The translations under genes were made by a program, and so were the position numbers. The notes beneath the pieces were generated by a model, which did not search any database, was not told the origin of the DNA, and was given only the letters and a program-made list of their open reading frames with translations. Shown piece after piece: positions 1 to 5,727 of a stretch of 5,727 nt of DNA (the first letter of the stretch is position 1; each line of letters opens with the position of its first letter). Source of the DNA: Candidatus Hydrogenedentota bacterium (GTDB lineage: Bacteria > Hydrogenedentota > Hydrogenedentia > Hydrogenedentales > SLHB01); NCBI GenBank assembly GCA_035416745.1, contig DAOLNV010000085.1, forward strand, positions 1 through 5,727, read 5' to 3'.

Positions 1-50
1 GAAAACCGGCGCCTTCGGGCTTGGGGGTTCGAGTCCCTCACCCTCCGCCA
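1..50 (+). tRNA. tRNA-Ser(NGA), 3' part only
   Basis: The 3' part of a serine tRNA gene, cut by the left window edge inside the anticodon loop. The first two bases, GA, would be anticodon positions 35-36, followed by AA and the anticodon-stem strand ACCGG. A long variable arm follows (GCC, TTCG loop, GGC), which marks a class II tRNA. Then come the T arm (GGGGG at 23-27, TTCGAGT at 28-34, CCCTC at 35-39), the acceptor strand at 40-46, discriminator G at 47 and an encoded CCA at 48-50. Class II variable arm, discriminator G and an anticodon ending in GA together point to Ser rather than Leu or Tyr. The missing first anticodon base leaves UGA, GGA or CGA open. The 3' end faces the lipoprotein gene on the opposite strand. 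Confidence 0.93.
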
Positions 51-114
51 CTTCTCAAACTACCTCTCCCATAATAGCTTACGGAGGTGCGGCCAGTCCG
101 GGATATCCCATGAC

Positions 115-2331
115 TCACTTGACTGCGGCAGCCTTTGGGGTCTCACGTACGTAAAATGGCTCGTCGGTCTCGGGCATGCGTATATTGTCCCAGCGCGCCT
201 TAGGGCCTCCTGCCGGGGTGACTACCGCTATATCCCGCCAGTCGGGCCCCGTGCGGGCCGGGTCGCCGTTCTCGGGGTCGCTTTCGCTGATCGAGCCCCG
301 GTACGTCTGGGTCGTCTCGTAGAGTTCGCCCTCGTAAAGGACAATGGTCATGGTGTAGTTCGTCGGTCCATTGTCGTTATCGCGGAAGTAGTGCACCCGC
401 ACGCGATAGTCCTGGCCCCACTGGACCGTGTCGGTTGTGGTCAAGGTCCAATGCTCCGGGCCGCAGTCGTACCGGTCGTCGTAATCGAGCTCGCCGCCGT
501 CGTCGGTTAGTTTGTCTGCGTACCATGAAACGTCGCCCGCAGGGTCGTAGACATAGAGGTCCAGGTCCGTGCCCGGCTTGTCCCAGGTCAGCTCGACGCG
601 GATCACGGCGAGCGGAAACGTCCCTTTCAGGACAAATTCCTGGTTGAGCATATTGTTGCCCACGACCCGCTTGTTCCCGTCCTCGTCCTGCCCGCGCGTG
701 ATAAACGTGAGGAAATTCTTGCCGTACTGAAGAGGAACGTCCAGGTAGAATTGGCCGTCAAAAGGCACCGAGGTCTTGTAACTCTCGCTGTTCACCCACA
801 CCTCGAGTTCGGTCACCGCGACCTCGCCGCTCTCGATGGTGCCGTGCAGCGTCGTGACCCGGTCGGGCACCTCTTCGTTATTGGAATGTGAGGTCACCGT
901 GATCACGGCGTCGCTGCTCGAATGGAACTGGTTGTTCGCATCTTCCAAGATGTACTCGTAGGCTTCCTTGACCCGGAGCGAGCCGTTGCCGTAGTAGTTG
1001 ACCCAGTTGTAATTCTCGTAATCCCAGGCGCCCGTATCGCTGTTGAACTTGATGGTCTTGGCCAGGCCCGGGTAGTTCGGGTCATAGATGTCGAATTCAA
1101 TCCGGGGTTGTGCCTCGGGGTGGATGCGAAAGGCGTAGGCCAAGACCGAATGCGAGCCTTGCTCATCGCCGGCTTTGGTCTCGCGGTCAACTCGCAGGAG
1201 AACCGGTTTGCCCGAATTGACCAGCGCGTTGCGTATGACAGCGGCGTTTTTCCTATTGGATTGGAAAAAGAGCATGAGCGAGCGCCCGATATTCAGCCAG
1301 CGCATCTGCGTAACAGACGTAAACGCCCGCGTCGCAATGATGTCCTGCCCGGTCAAGCCCACCGGCGGCACCGTGAACATGTACAGGGGGTAAAAGGCGC
1401 CATCCTGTTTGTGGTTCAGGTAATACCAGAGCGCCCACATGGTCATTCCCAAGCATTCGCCTTGGCGGTTTACCGCGCTGCCCTCGTTCGCAATCTTGAA
1501 CCCGTCCATGCCTGGTTCAAACCACCGATTGGCAATCAGGCAGTCGCAGAGTTCCTCGTCCGTTATGACCACGCCATAGGACGAGGCGTGGTACGTCAAC
1601 AGAGTCACCCTCCCGGTCTCTTCGTCAACATCCGCCAGTTCGACCAGCGAGAGGCCGTCTTCCGCATCGATATAGTAAGGCACGGGCACTTGACTGCTTC
1701 CGGGAGTCAAGGGACACGGGATGACGATCTCGATGGGCTGTTCCAGCATGGCATTCGTGCCGATATCCAGCGTGACGATGGGGCCAACGGCCTCGCCTTC
1801 TATGGGCACCAGTGTACCGGTGTCATAGCCGACCCTCACCGGCGTGCCGTCCTCGATCGTGGCCGGCGGGATTCGCACGATCACGCCTTCAAGAGGCGTG
1901 CCGGCGGGCCCCAGCAGTTCCGCACCATATTGGCCTACGGTCTCGTTCACCAGTCCGACTTGGGTACCGGGAAGGTACTGGGCCCGGCCGATTTCTATCG
2001 AAATATAGGCGGGCTTGGACTCCGTGTCGCTTCCTTCCGAGGAGGTTACTGTAAGCGAGACGGCGTACTGACCCGGCCCTGTATAGGTATGCGAGGGATT
2101 CGCCACTGAACTTGTGGCGCCATCGCCGAAATCCCAGCTCCAACTCACGATAGTGGAACTGCCTCCGGATGACTGGTCGGTAAACTGAACCGTCAGGGGT
2201 GCCGAACCCGAAGTGGGGGCCCCTGTGAACGCAGCCTCAGGACCGGTCGCGGATGGGCAGCCGACACACACGGCGGCAAGGATACTCAAAGCTGAATACA
2301 CGTATAAGCTTGGCGAGTGCTGCACAGCCAT
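115..2331 (-). CDS. Secreted multidomain lipoprotein: PKD, ZU5-like, papain/C39-like and DUF2135-like domains
   Basis: A 738-residue protein predicted to be exported and lipid-anchored. Residues 1-24 form a hydrophobic signal ending in VCVG before Cys25, a loose lipobox (Cys at -3, no basic n-region), so the anchor is probable rather than certain. Domains in order: PKD at about 33-113 with the WDFGDG motif at 66-71; a beta-rich ZU5-like segment at about 135-256 (IPPATI at 154-159); a region at about 262-475 with the order Cys-His-Asp/Asn expected of a papain or C39 fold (QGEC at 290-293, GSHSV at 392-396, YDPN at 416-419); an Ig-like sandwich at about 485-570; and a DUF2135/YfaP-like domain at about 573-680 (TDLDLYVYDP, then a GPE motif at 624-626). 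The residues after 680 match no domain I recognise. The start at 2331 is preferred over an in-frame ATG at 2430 because it has a strong ribosome binding site and follows the promoter, whereas 2430 lies inside the promoter spacer. The peptidase activity and the biological role are inference; the family is not one I can name. Confidence 0.85.
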   Translation of the reverse strand: MAVQHSPSLYVYSALSILAAVCVGCPSATGPEAAFTGAPTSGSAPLTVQFTDQSSGGSSTIVSWSWDFGDGATSSVANPSHTYTGPGQYAVSLTVTSSEGSDTESKPAYISIEIGRAQYLPGTQVGLVNETVGQYGAELLGPAGTPLEGVIVRIPPATIEDGTPVRVGYDTGTLVPIEGEAVGPIVTLDIGTNAMLEQPIEIVIPCPLTPGSSQVPVPYYIDAEDGLSLVELADVDEETGRVTLLTYHASSYGVVITDEELCDCLIANRWFEPGMDGFKIANEGSAVNRQGECLGMTMWALWYYLNHKQDGAFYPLYMFTVPPVGLTGQDIIATRAFTSVTQMRWLNIGRSLMLFFQSNRKNAAVIRNALVNSGKPVLLRVDRETKAGDEQGSHSVLAYAFRIHPEAQPRIEFDIYDPNYPGLAKTIKFNSDTGAWDYENYNWVNYYGNGSLRVKEAYEYILEDANNQFHSSSDAVITVTSHSNNEEVPDRVTTLHGTIESGEVAVTELEVWVNSESYKTSVPFDGQFYLDVPLQYGKNFLTFITRGQDEDGNKRVVGNNMLNQEFVLKGTFPLAVIRVELTWDKPGTDLDLYVYDPAGDVSWYADKLTDDGGELDYDDRYDCGPEHWTLTTTDTVQWGQDYRVRVHYFRDNDNGPTNYTMTIVLYEGELYETTQTYRGSISESDPENGDPARTGPDWRDIAVVTPAGGPKARWDNIRMPETDEPFYVRETPKAAAVK

Positions 2332-2335
2332 TTTG

Positions 2336-2344
2336 CCCTCCCCC
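2336..2344 (-). promoter_or_regulatory. Ribosome binding site of the lipoprotein gene
   Basis: On the minus strand GGGGGAGGG precedes the ATG at 2331, with four bases (CAAA) between. This purine tract contains GGAGG. It supports translation starting at 2331, immediately before the hydrophobic signal sequence, rather than 33 codons upstream. Confidence 0.75.
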
Positions 2345-2409
2345 TTACAGCCTACCTGCCGAACGCCGATGCCCACCCCGTACGAAATCTCAGCAAAGCC
2401 GCGGCCGCG

Positions 2410-2438
2410 ATGATACGCCCGCTCAGTCAATCCGTCAA
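2410..2438 (-). promoter_or_regulatory. Sigma70-type promoter of the lipoprotein gene
   Basis: Reading the minus strand, TTGACG (2433-2438) and TATCAT (2410-2415) are separated by exactly 17 bases. Each hexamer matches the sigma70 consensus at five of six positions. Transcription would begin near 2403, giving a leader of roughly 70 bases before the ATG at 2331. The gap between the CorA-like gene and the lipoprotein gene is 240 bases, so the lipoprotein gene probably has its own transcript. This is sequence-pattern evidence only. Confidence 0.65.
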
Positions 2439-2571
2439 CACATCAACGGCTTTCCGGCGCGCGCACACGGCCGCCTTTTGCCATGGCCATTCCCCGGCGG
2501 CTCGAAAACAACCATGCACTCGGGTCCAGAGCCGGTTCCAGCCTGATGGCGGACATCGTTGCGTCCACGTT

Positions 2572-3504
2572 CTAGTGCCAGTACCGCTCGATCTTCTTGA
2601 TGATGAAGAAAGTCGCCACGCCCATACCGACCATGGCCGCCAGGAACAGCGGGTAGGCCACTTTCCAGTTCCCAGGAGCCGTCATCATCGTGAACTCCGA
2701 CATCCCCCCGATCGCAGCAAGGAAACTGGGAACGGCCACGGCAATAACGATGGCATTCAGATTCTTCATCATGACGTTGAGGTTGTTGCTGACTACGGAA
2801 GCGCGGGCGTCCATCAGGCTGGCGAGCACCTGCGCGTGAGTATTGGCTTGTTCGTAGCACTGAGCGTTTTCAATAAGGAGGTCGTCGAGATATTCGACGG
2901 TCTCCGGCGTGAAAGGCAGCTTGGACGCATTCGCCTTCAGCTTTTCCAGGACGCGGCCATTTGACCTGATGGCATTGAGATAGTACACAAGACCCTTCTC
3001 GATGGTGAACATGTGCAGGAGATGCTTGTTTTCCATCGACTTGTTGATCTTGCTCTCCAAGTCGTCGCAGATAGCGTTCATCGCCTTGAGATGTTCCGTG
3101 AAGTGCAGAATGTTCTGGTACAAGACCCGCAGAAAAACATCCGGCACGCTGCCCACCCGGGCGAACTGGCGCCCCTGGAAAGAGGCGCTCTGTTCTTCGC
3201 CGATGATGATCAGTTTGTCTGGGAACAGAAAGAACCCGCACGTGTTAACCCTGAAAAGGAAATTGTCGGTTGCGGTATAGAGCTTGGGCCGTTTGTAGAT
3301 GATCGCTGCGTGGTTCGGCTCAAACTCCAGGCGGCCAAGCTCTTCCGGGTCCAAAACGGAACTCAGGGTGTGCGCATCGACATTCAGCGTGTCGATCAGA
3401 TACCGCTTCTCAGACTCGTCGAGGCTGTCGAAAACAATAATCGCCGCATCGTCATCGACTGTTGGGACGATCTTTCCATCCTGAAGTTTGAATCTCTTCT
3501 GCAT
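2572..3504 (-). CDS. CorA-family divalent metal-ion transporter with GMS in place of GMN
   Basis: A 310-residue protein of the CorA/2-TM-GxN superfamily, close to the usual CorA length of about 316-350. These proteins form pentameric channels that move Mg2+ or other divalent ions across the inner membrane. The N-terminal part is an alpha/beta cytoplasmic domain. A long helical stretch at about 125-245 corresponds to the stalk. Two membrane segments sit at the C terminus, at about 250-266 and 282-302, joined by a short periplasmic loop, with a basic end (KKIERYWH). The signature after the first membrane helix reads GGMSEF (266-271) where classical CorA has YGMNF, so the selectivity-filter Asn is Ser. 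The start chosen is the ATG at 3504, with AGGTGA eight bases upstream; a GTG four codons earlier is in frame but has no good ribosome binding site. Cation specificity cannot be read from the sequence, and the protein may be a non-Mg paralogue. Family assignment is firm; activity is inferred. Confidence 0.88.
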   Translation of the reverse strand: MQKRFKLQDGKIVPTVDDDAAIIVFDSLDESEKRYLIDTLNVDAHTLSSVLDPEELGRLEFEPNHAAIIYKRPKLYTATDNFLFRVNTCGFFLFPDKLIIIGEEQSASFQGRQFARVGSVPDVFLRVLYQNILHFTEHLKAMNAICDDLESKINKSMENKHLLHMFTIEKGLVYYLNAIRSNGRVLEKLKANASKLPFTPETVEYLDDLLIENAQCYEQANTHAQVLASLMDARASVVSNNLNVMMKNLNAIVIAVAVPSFLAAIGGMSEFTMMTAPGNWKVAYPLFLAAMVGMGVATFFIIKKIERYWH

Positions 3505-3512
3505 GAGACGTA

Positions 3513-3518
3513 TCACCT
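3513..3518 (-). promoter_or_regulatory. Ribosome binding site deciding the CorA-like start
   Basis: AGGTGA on the minus strand lies eight bases before the ATG at 3502-3504. The alternative GTG start (3514-3516) falls inside this same motif, so the two starts exclude each other; the spacing favours the ATG. Confidence 0.6.
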
Positions 3519-3858
3519 GAGCATGGCTCTAGTACCCGACCCAAAACCATACCATTACAGCAGCTCGATCGCCAAACGAAAGCTTCACCGAAAGCTGCCT
3601 CTGCGGAAAATCCCGTATGGTTATGAAATCCGGCCGCATTTTACATCGTTTCGGGGTGTTTGGGGTCAGCAAAAGGCGGATAGGTCAGGGGTCGTGACAT
3701 GAGGCGCAGGCCGCAGGCAGCCGGTTTGCGCGTTGCGCTTCCAAAAATCCACCGACACCCTCTCCCGTTGCTGCAGGAATTCAACGGTTGCGGGTCTGAA
3801 TCCGCCGTTTCTACAGCACGGACTGATTCTCCACAGCCGCAGGCGGGGTACGCCGTTG
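3519..3858. other. Intergenic region of 340 bases, no gene recognised
   Basis: This stretch separates the cyclase stop codon from the CorA-like gene. Open frames across it are shadows of the neighbouring genes, have no recognisable domain and no convincing ribosome binding site. No rho-independent terminator (hairpin plus T tract) is seen after the cyclase gene. The only repeat structures noted are a 9-base direct repeat GCCGCAGGC (3710-3718 and 3836-3844) and a six-base-pair hairpin CCGTTG/CAACGG (3765-3770 with 3782-3787). A weak promoter candidate for the CorA-like gene is discussed under rejected items. The length suggests that the CorA-like gene is transcribed separately from the signalling operon. 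Confidence 0.6.
3710..3844. repeat. 9-base direct repeat GCCGCAGGC flanking 117 bases
   Basis: GCCGCAGGC occurs at 3710-3718 and again at 3836-3844 in the same orientation, bounding a 117-base non-coding segment. The size resembles a target-site duplication, but the inner ends do not form terminal inverted repeats, and a GC-rich 9-mer can recur by chance. It may be a short dispersed element or nothing. Confidence 0.3.
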
Positions 3859-5052
3859 TTAGCGGAGACTGGAAATCGCCGCGCGCAGGATCTCAACGAC
3901 CGTCTTGCGTTCTTCTGGATCGACAGCCGACGGGTCGAGCGCAAGCGTGAAACCATTGCGGGAATCTTCGATTCTCGTCGCGTCAACACAAGCCGACCGC
4001 GCTCCGACAACCTGGTGGGGCTGCACGGGCTCTTCCAGGCCCTTTACGTGAACCGCCTCTTTCCGGATACATTGAAACCGGTCGCCGACGAGAGCAAAGG
4101 TCTCCGGTCCAATAAGTATTTCGCCGGGAACCGCGGCATTTTGCAGACGGTTGGCGAGATTCACCTGGCCTCCGATGATTGTGTAGTCCATCCGTTCTTC
4201 GCTTCCAAAGTTGCCGACCGTACAATAGCCCGTGGTGATTCCCATCCGGATTTCGAAGTTGGTGCAGATGCCTTTCTTCTGCCATTCGGCGCGCAATTCA
4301 TCGACGGCCGCGCGCATCTCGAGAGCCATTGCGACACAGGCGGCAGCGTCTTCCACCACCCCCTTTGACTCGGGGTCGCCAAAGAATACGAGGATCGCAT
4401 CGCCCATGTACTTGTCAATGGTTCCCCCATGAGCAAGAACGATGCGCGCCATGCGATTGAGGTAACTGTTCAGGAGTGTGGTAAGGTCTTCGGCTTCCAT
4501 GCAGTCCGTCTGCCGGGAAAAACCCACGATGTCGGACATGAATATCGTAAGTTTCTTGCGGTTGCTCCCGATGTGGGCGTCCTGCTTGCCCTCGAAGATG
4601 GAAAGGTACACCTGGGGCGACAAATACCGGGCCAGCTTCCGAGACAAGTCCTCCAGCCTGCACCGCGCATCCTTCAATAACAGATGCGTGTTCACGCGGG
4701 CGAGGACCTCCTCGAATTGAAACGGTTTCGTCACGTAATCCACGCCGCCGCGGCGAAAGGCCTCGATTTTGTCTTCGGTCTCGGTAAGGGCGCTGATGAA
4801 GATGACGGGGATGCCGCACAACGCCGCATCCGCCTTCAGCTGTTCACACACTTCGTACCCGTTGATCTCCGGCATGTTGATGTCCAGCAGAATGAGGTCC
4901 GGCGGGTGCGTGCGCGCGGCGTTCAGCACCATCTTGCCACTTTGCAGCGGGCGCACCTCGTACCCTCTTTCCTGAAGCATGTTTGACAGGAGTTTGAGAT
5001 TCGCGGGCGTGTCATCCACCACCATGATGTTGGGCTTGGCCACGTTGTTCAT
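3859..5052 (-). CDS. Response regulator with class III adenylate cyclase output domain (REC-CHD)
   Basis: A 397-residue cytoplasmic regulator predicted to make cAMP from ATP under phosphorylation control. The receiver domain spans about 7-127, with acidic pair D13/D14, phosphoacceptor D57 (in LLDINMP), S87 and K109 (in TKPF). A linker at about 130-160 with the RYLSPQV motif leads into the cyclase homology domain at about 165-349. All class III catalytic residues are visible: metal-binding D174 (FMSDIVGFS) and D218 (KYMGDAI), purine-specifying K214 and T291 (MDYTIIG), and transition-state N298 and R302 (VNLANR). The Lys/Thr pair matches the IIIb adenylate cyclases such as cyanobacterial CyaC rather than guanylate cyclases (Glu/Cys). 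About 45 residues beyond the domain match nothing I recognise. The start is fixed by the ATGA overlap with the upstream kinase gene and a GGGAG at 5062-5066, nine bases before the ATG. The upstream hybrid kinase is the probable phosphodonor. Family certain; substrate inferred from residues. Confidence 0.93.
   Translation of the reverse strand: MNNVAKPNIMVVDDTPANLKLLSNMLQERGYEVRPLQSGKMVLNAARTHPPDLILLDINMPEINGYEVCEQLKADAALCGIPVIFISALTETEDKIEAFRRGGVDYVTKPFQFEEVLARVNTHLLLKDARCRLEDLSRKLARYLSPQVYLSIFEGKQDAHIGSNRKKLTIFMSDIVGFSRQTDCMEAEDLTTLLNSYLNRMARIVLAHGGTIDKYMGDAILVFFGDPESKGVVEDAAACVAMALEMRAAVDELRAEWQKKGICTNFEIRMGITTGYCTVGNFGSEERMDYTIIGGQVNLANRLQNAAVPGEILIGPETFALVGDRFQCIRKEAVHVKGLEEPVQPHQVVGARSACVDATRIEDSRNGFTLALDPSAVDPEERKTVVEILRAAISSLR
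5049..5052 (-). other. ATGA stop/start overlap coupling kinase and cyclase genes
   Basis: On the minus strand the cyclase ATG (5050-5052) and the kinase TGA stop (5049-5051) share bases in ATGA. Such overlaps indicate co-transcription and usually translational coupling, which supports the two products working in one pathway at matched levels. Confidence 0.9.
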
Positions 5053-5727
5053 TCCTTGCTGCTCCCATCCGCTTCCCCCAATATCTCGGCCAGAGTGTTG
5101 TACTCATACTGGTCGGACAAATCCCTCAACCGGCCGGCGAAATCCGGCGCGAAAGAAGCCACCTCGTCGAAAAGCGCGGCCAGATCTTCCATATGCCCAA
5201 GCGACACGGCTTCGCGCAGTCTCGCGACCAATTCCTTCGGCAGCGTCGCGACGGCCTGTAACATGGCCCGCGAGGAAATGGCCGAGTCGGCGCCAGTTTC
5301 AGCAGCTTCGGCGGCCGCGTATTCATACTCTGTTCCCAACAGGTCATGAATCACGCCGAACAACTGCTCCTCCTTGAAGGGCTTGGCCAGGAAACCATCC
5401 ACTCCCGCGGCGAGAACTTCATTCTTCTTCTCTTCGAAAGCGCTCGCGGTAACCCCCACGATGAGCGTGTTGCCCCCATCCGGCATGGCCTTGATCCGGC
5501 GTGTTGCCTCGTAGCCGTCCATAACCGGCATGCGCATGTCCATGAGCATGAGCGCCGGCCTCCACTCGCTCAGCAGTGCCAGAGCTTCCTGTCCATCCGC
5601 TGCTTCCCTGACTTCAAATCCTACCGTGGCCAGCAGCTTCGCGAGAAGCTGGCGATTGTATTTCTTATCATCGACTATCGCGATTCGAGTCGGGGCCGTT
5701 CCCGGCTTCAGGCCAATAACACGTTGG
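5049..5727 (-). CDS. Hybrid sensor histidine kinase, C-terminal receiver and tail (5' end beyond window)
   Basis: The last 225 codons of a larger gene; the frame stays open to the right edge, and the ATG codons at 5549 and after fall in the middle of the receiver domain, so they are not starts. Visible residues 1-13 (VIGLKPG) resemble the linker that joins the kinase ATPase domain to the receiver in many hybrid kinases, which is why a hybrid kinase is preferred to a stand-alone regulator. The receiver covers about 14-130, with acidic pair D19/D20, phosphoacceptor D63 in LMDMRMP, T93 and K115 (in AKPF). A helical tail follows (about 155-225, around LPKELVARLREAV and YNTLAEIL) that resembles the tail after the receiver in cyanobacterial hybrid kinases and lacks the HxxKG-type motif of an Hpt domain. 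The gene overlaps the cyclase gene by four bases. Dimerisation and ATP-binding domains are not in view, so kinase identity is inference from the linker and context. Confidence 0.8.
   Translation of the reverse strand, partial: QRVIGLKPGTAPTRIAIVDDKKYNRQLLAKLLATVGFEVREAADGQEALALLSEWRPALMLMDMRMPVMDGYEATRRIKAMPDGGNTLIVGVTASAFEEKKNEVLAAGVDGFLAKPFKEEQLFGVIHDLLGTEYEYAAAEAAETGADSAISSRAMLQAVATLPKELVARLREAVSLGHMEDLAALFDEVASFAPDFAGRLRDLSDQYEYNTLAEILGEADGSSKE
5062..5066 (-). promoter_or_regulatory. Ribosome binding site of the cyclase gene
   Basis: GGGAG on the minus strand sits nine bases before the cyclase ATG at 5052, inside the end of the kinase coding region. A second purine run, AAGGA (5053-5057), abuts the ATG and is too close to serve. 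The site allows initiation independent of, or in addition to, coupling from the kinase stop. Confidence 0.45.

Noticed and set aside
100..109. Perfect 10-base palindrome GGGATATCCC between the tRNA and the lipoprotein stop, considered as an operator or terminator.
   Set aside because: It has no loop for a terminator hairpin, no T tract follows on either strand, and a single palindrome at a gene end does not support an operator.
1..114. tRNA 3' end as an integration site for a mobile element.
   Set aside because: No integrase, no duplicated tRNA 3' segment and no att-like repeat is visible in the window; the flanking genes look like ordinary chromosome.
922..2109. Long plus-strand open frame opposite the lipoprotein gene (395 codons).
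   Set aside because: It is a shadow frame of a GC-rich gene: the opposite strand has clear PKD and DUF2135-like motifs with a promoter, while this frame shows no recognisable domain.
2470..2501. GCCGCC/GGCGGC hairpin with a 20-base loop downstream of the CorA-like gene, considered as a terminator.
   Set aside because: The stem is six pairs with a long loop, and no T tract follows on the minus strand.
3545..3595. Possible promoter for the CorA-like gene on the minus strand: TTGGCG, 18 bases, TATGGT.
   Set aside because: Both hexamers match only four of six consensus positions, which is expected often by chance; another AT-rich hexamer TAAAAT further upstream lacks a -35 partner.
3013..4368. 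Plus-strand open frames across the CorA-like start, the intergenic region and the cyclase end.
   Set aside because: They have no domain signature and no convincing ribosome binding site, and run antisense to well-supported genes.

Overview
The window reads as chromosomal DNA from a free-living Gram-negative bacterium with moderately high GC. Four protein genes lie on the minus strand, so transcription runs right to left, and the 3' end of one tRNA gene lies on the plus strand. A secreted lipoprotein built from PKD, Ig-like and DUF2135-like modules, together with a hybrid-kinase REC of the kind common in cyanobacteria and other signalling-rich bacteria, fits a large-genome environmental lineage such as Planctomycetes/PVC, Hydrogenedentes-like or myxobacteria-like groups. 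The sequence does not decide which, and no mobile element, integrase or CRISPR array is seen.

Right part (3859-5727): a signalling operon. The C-terminal end of a hybrid sensor histidine kinase (upstream part outside the window) overlaps by four bases (ATGA) with a response regulator whose output domain is a class III nucleotide cyclase. All catalytic residues expected of an adenylate cyclase are present, including the Lys/Thr pair that specifies ATP in the bicarbonate-responsive IIIb subgroup. The likely circuit is stimulus, kinase, phosphorelay to the cyclase receiver, then cAMP. No cAMP receptor is visible here.

Middle (2572-3858): a 340-base non-coding stretch holds no clear gene, promoter or terminator. 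It is followed by a CorA-family divalent-cation transporter in which the signature Gly-Met-Asn is Gly-Met-Ser.

Left part (1-2571): a clear sigma70-type promoter (TTGACG-17-TATCAT) drives a 738-residue predicted secreted lipoprotein. It has a PKD domain, a ZU5-like region, a papain/C39-like Cys-His-Asp region, an Ig-like domain and a DUF2135-like domain. This gene converges on the tRNA-Ser 3' end, which is cut by the left edge of the window.

No complete undescribed system is evident. The least ordinary items are the multidomain lipoprotein with a possible cysteine-peptidase core, the CorA homologue with a changed selectivity motif, and the tightly coupled kinase/cyclase pair.
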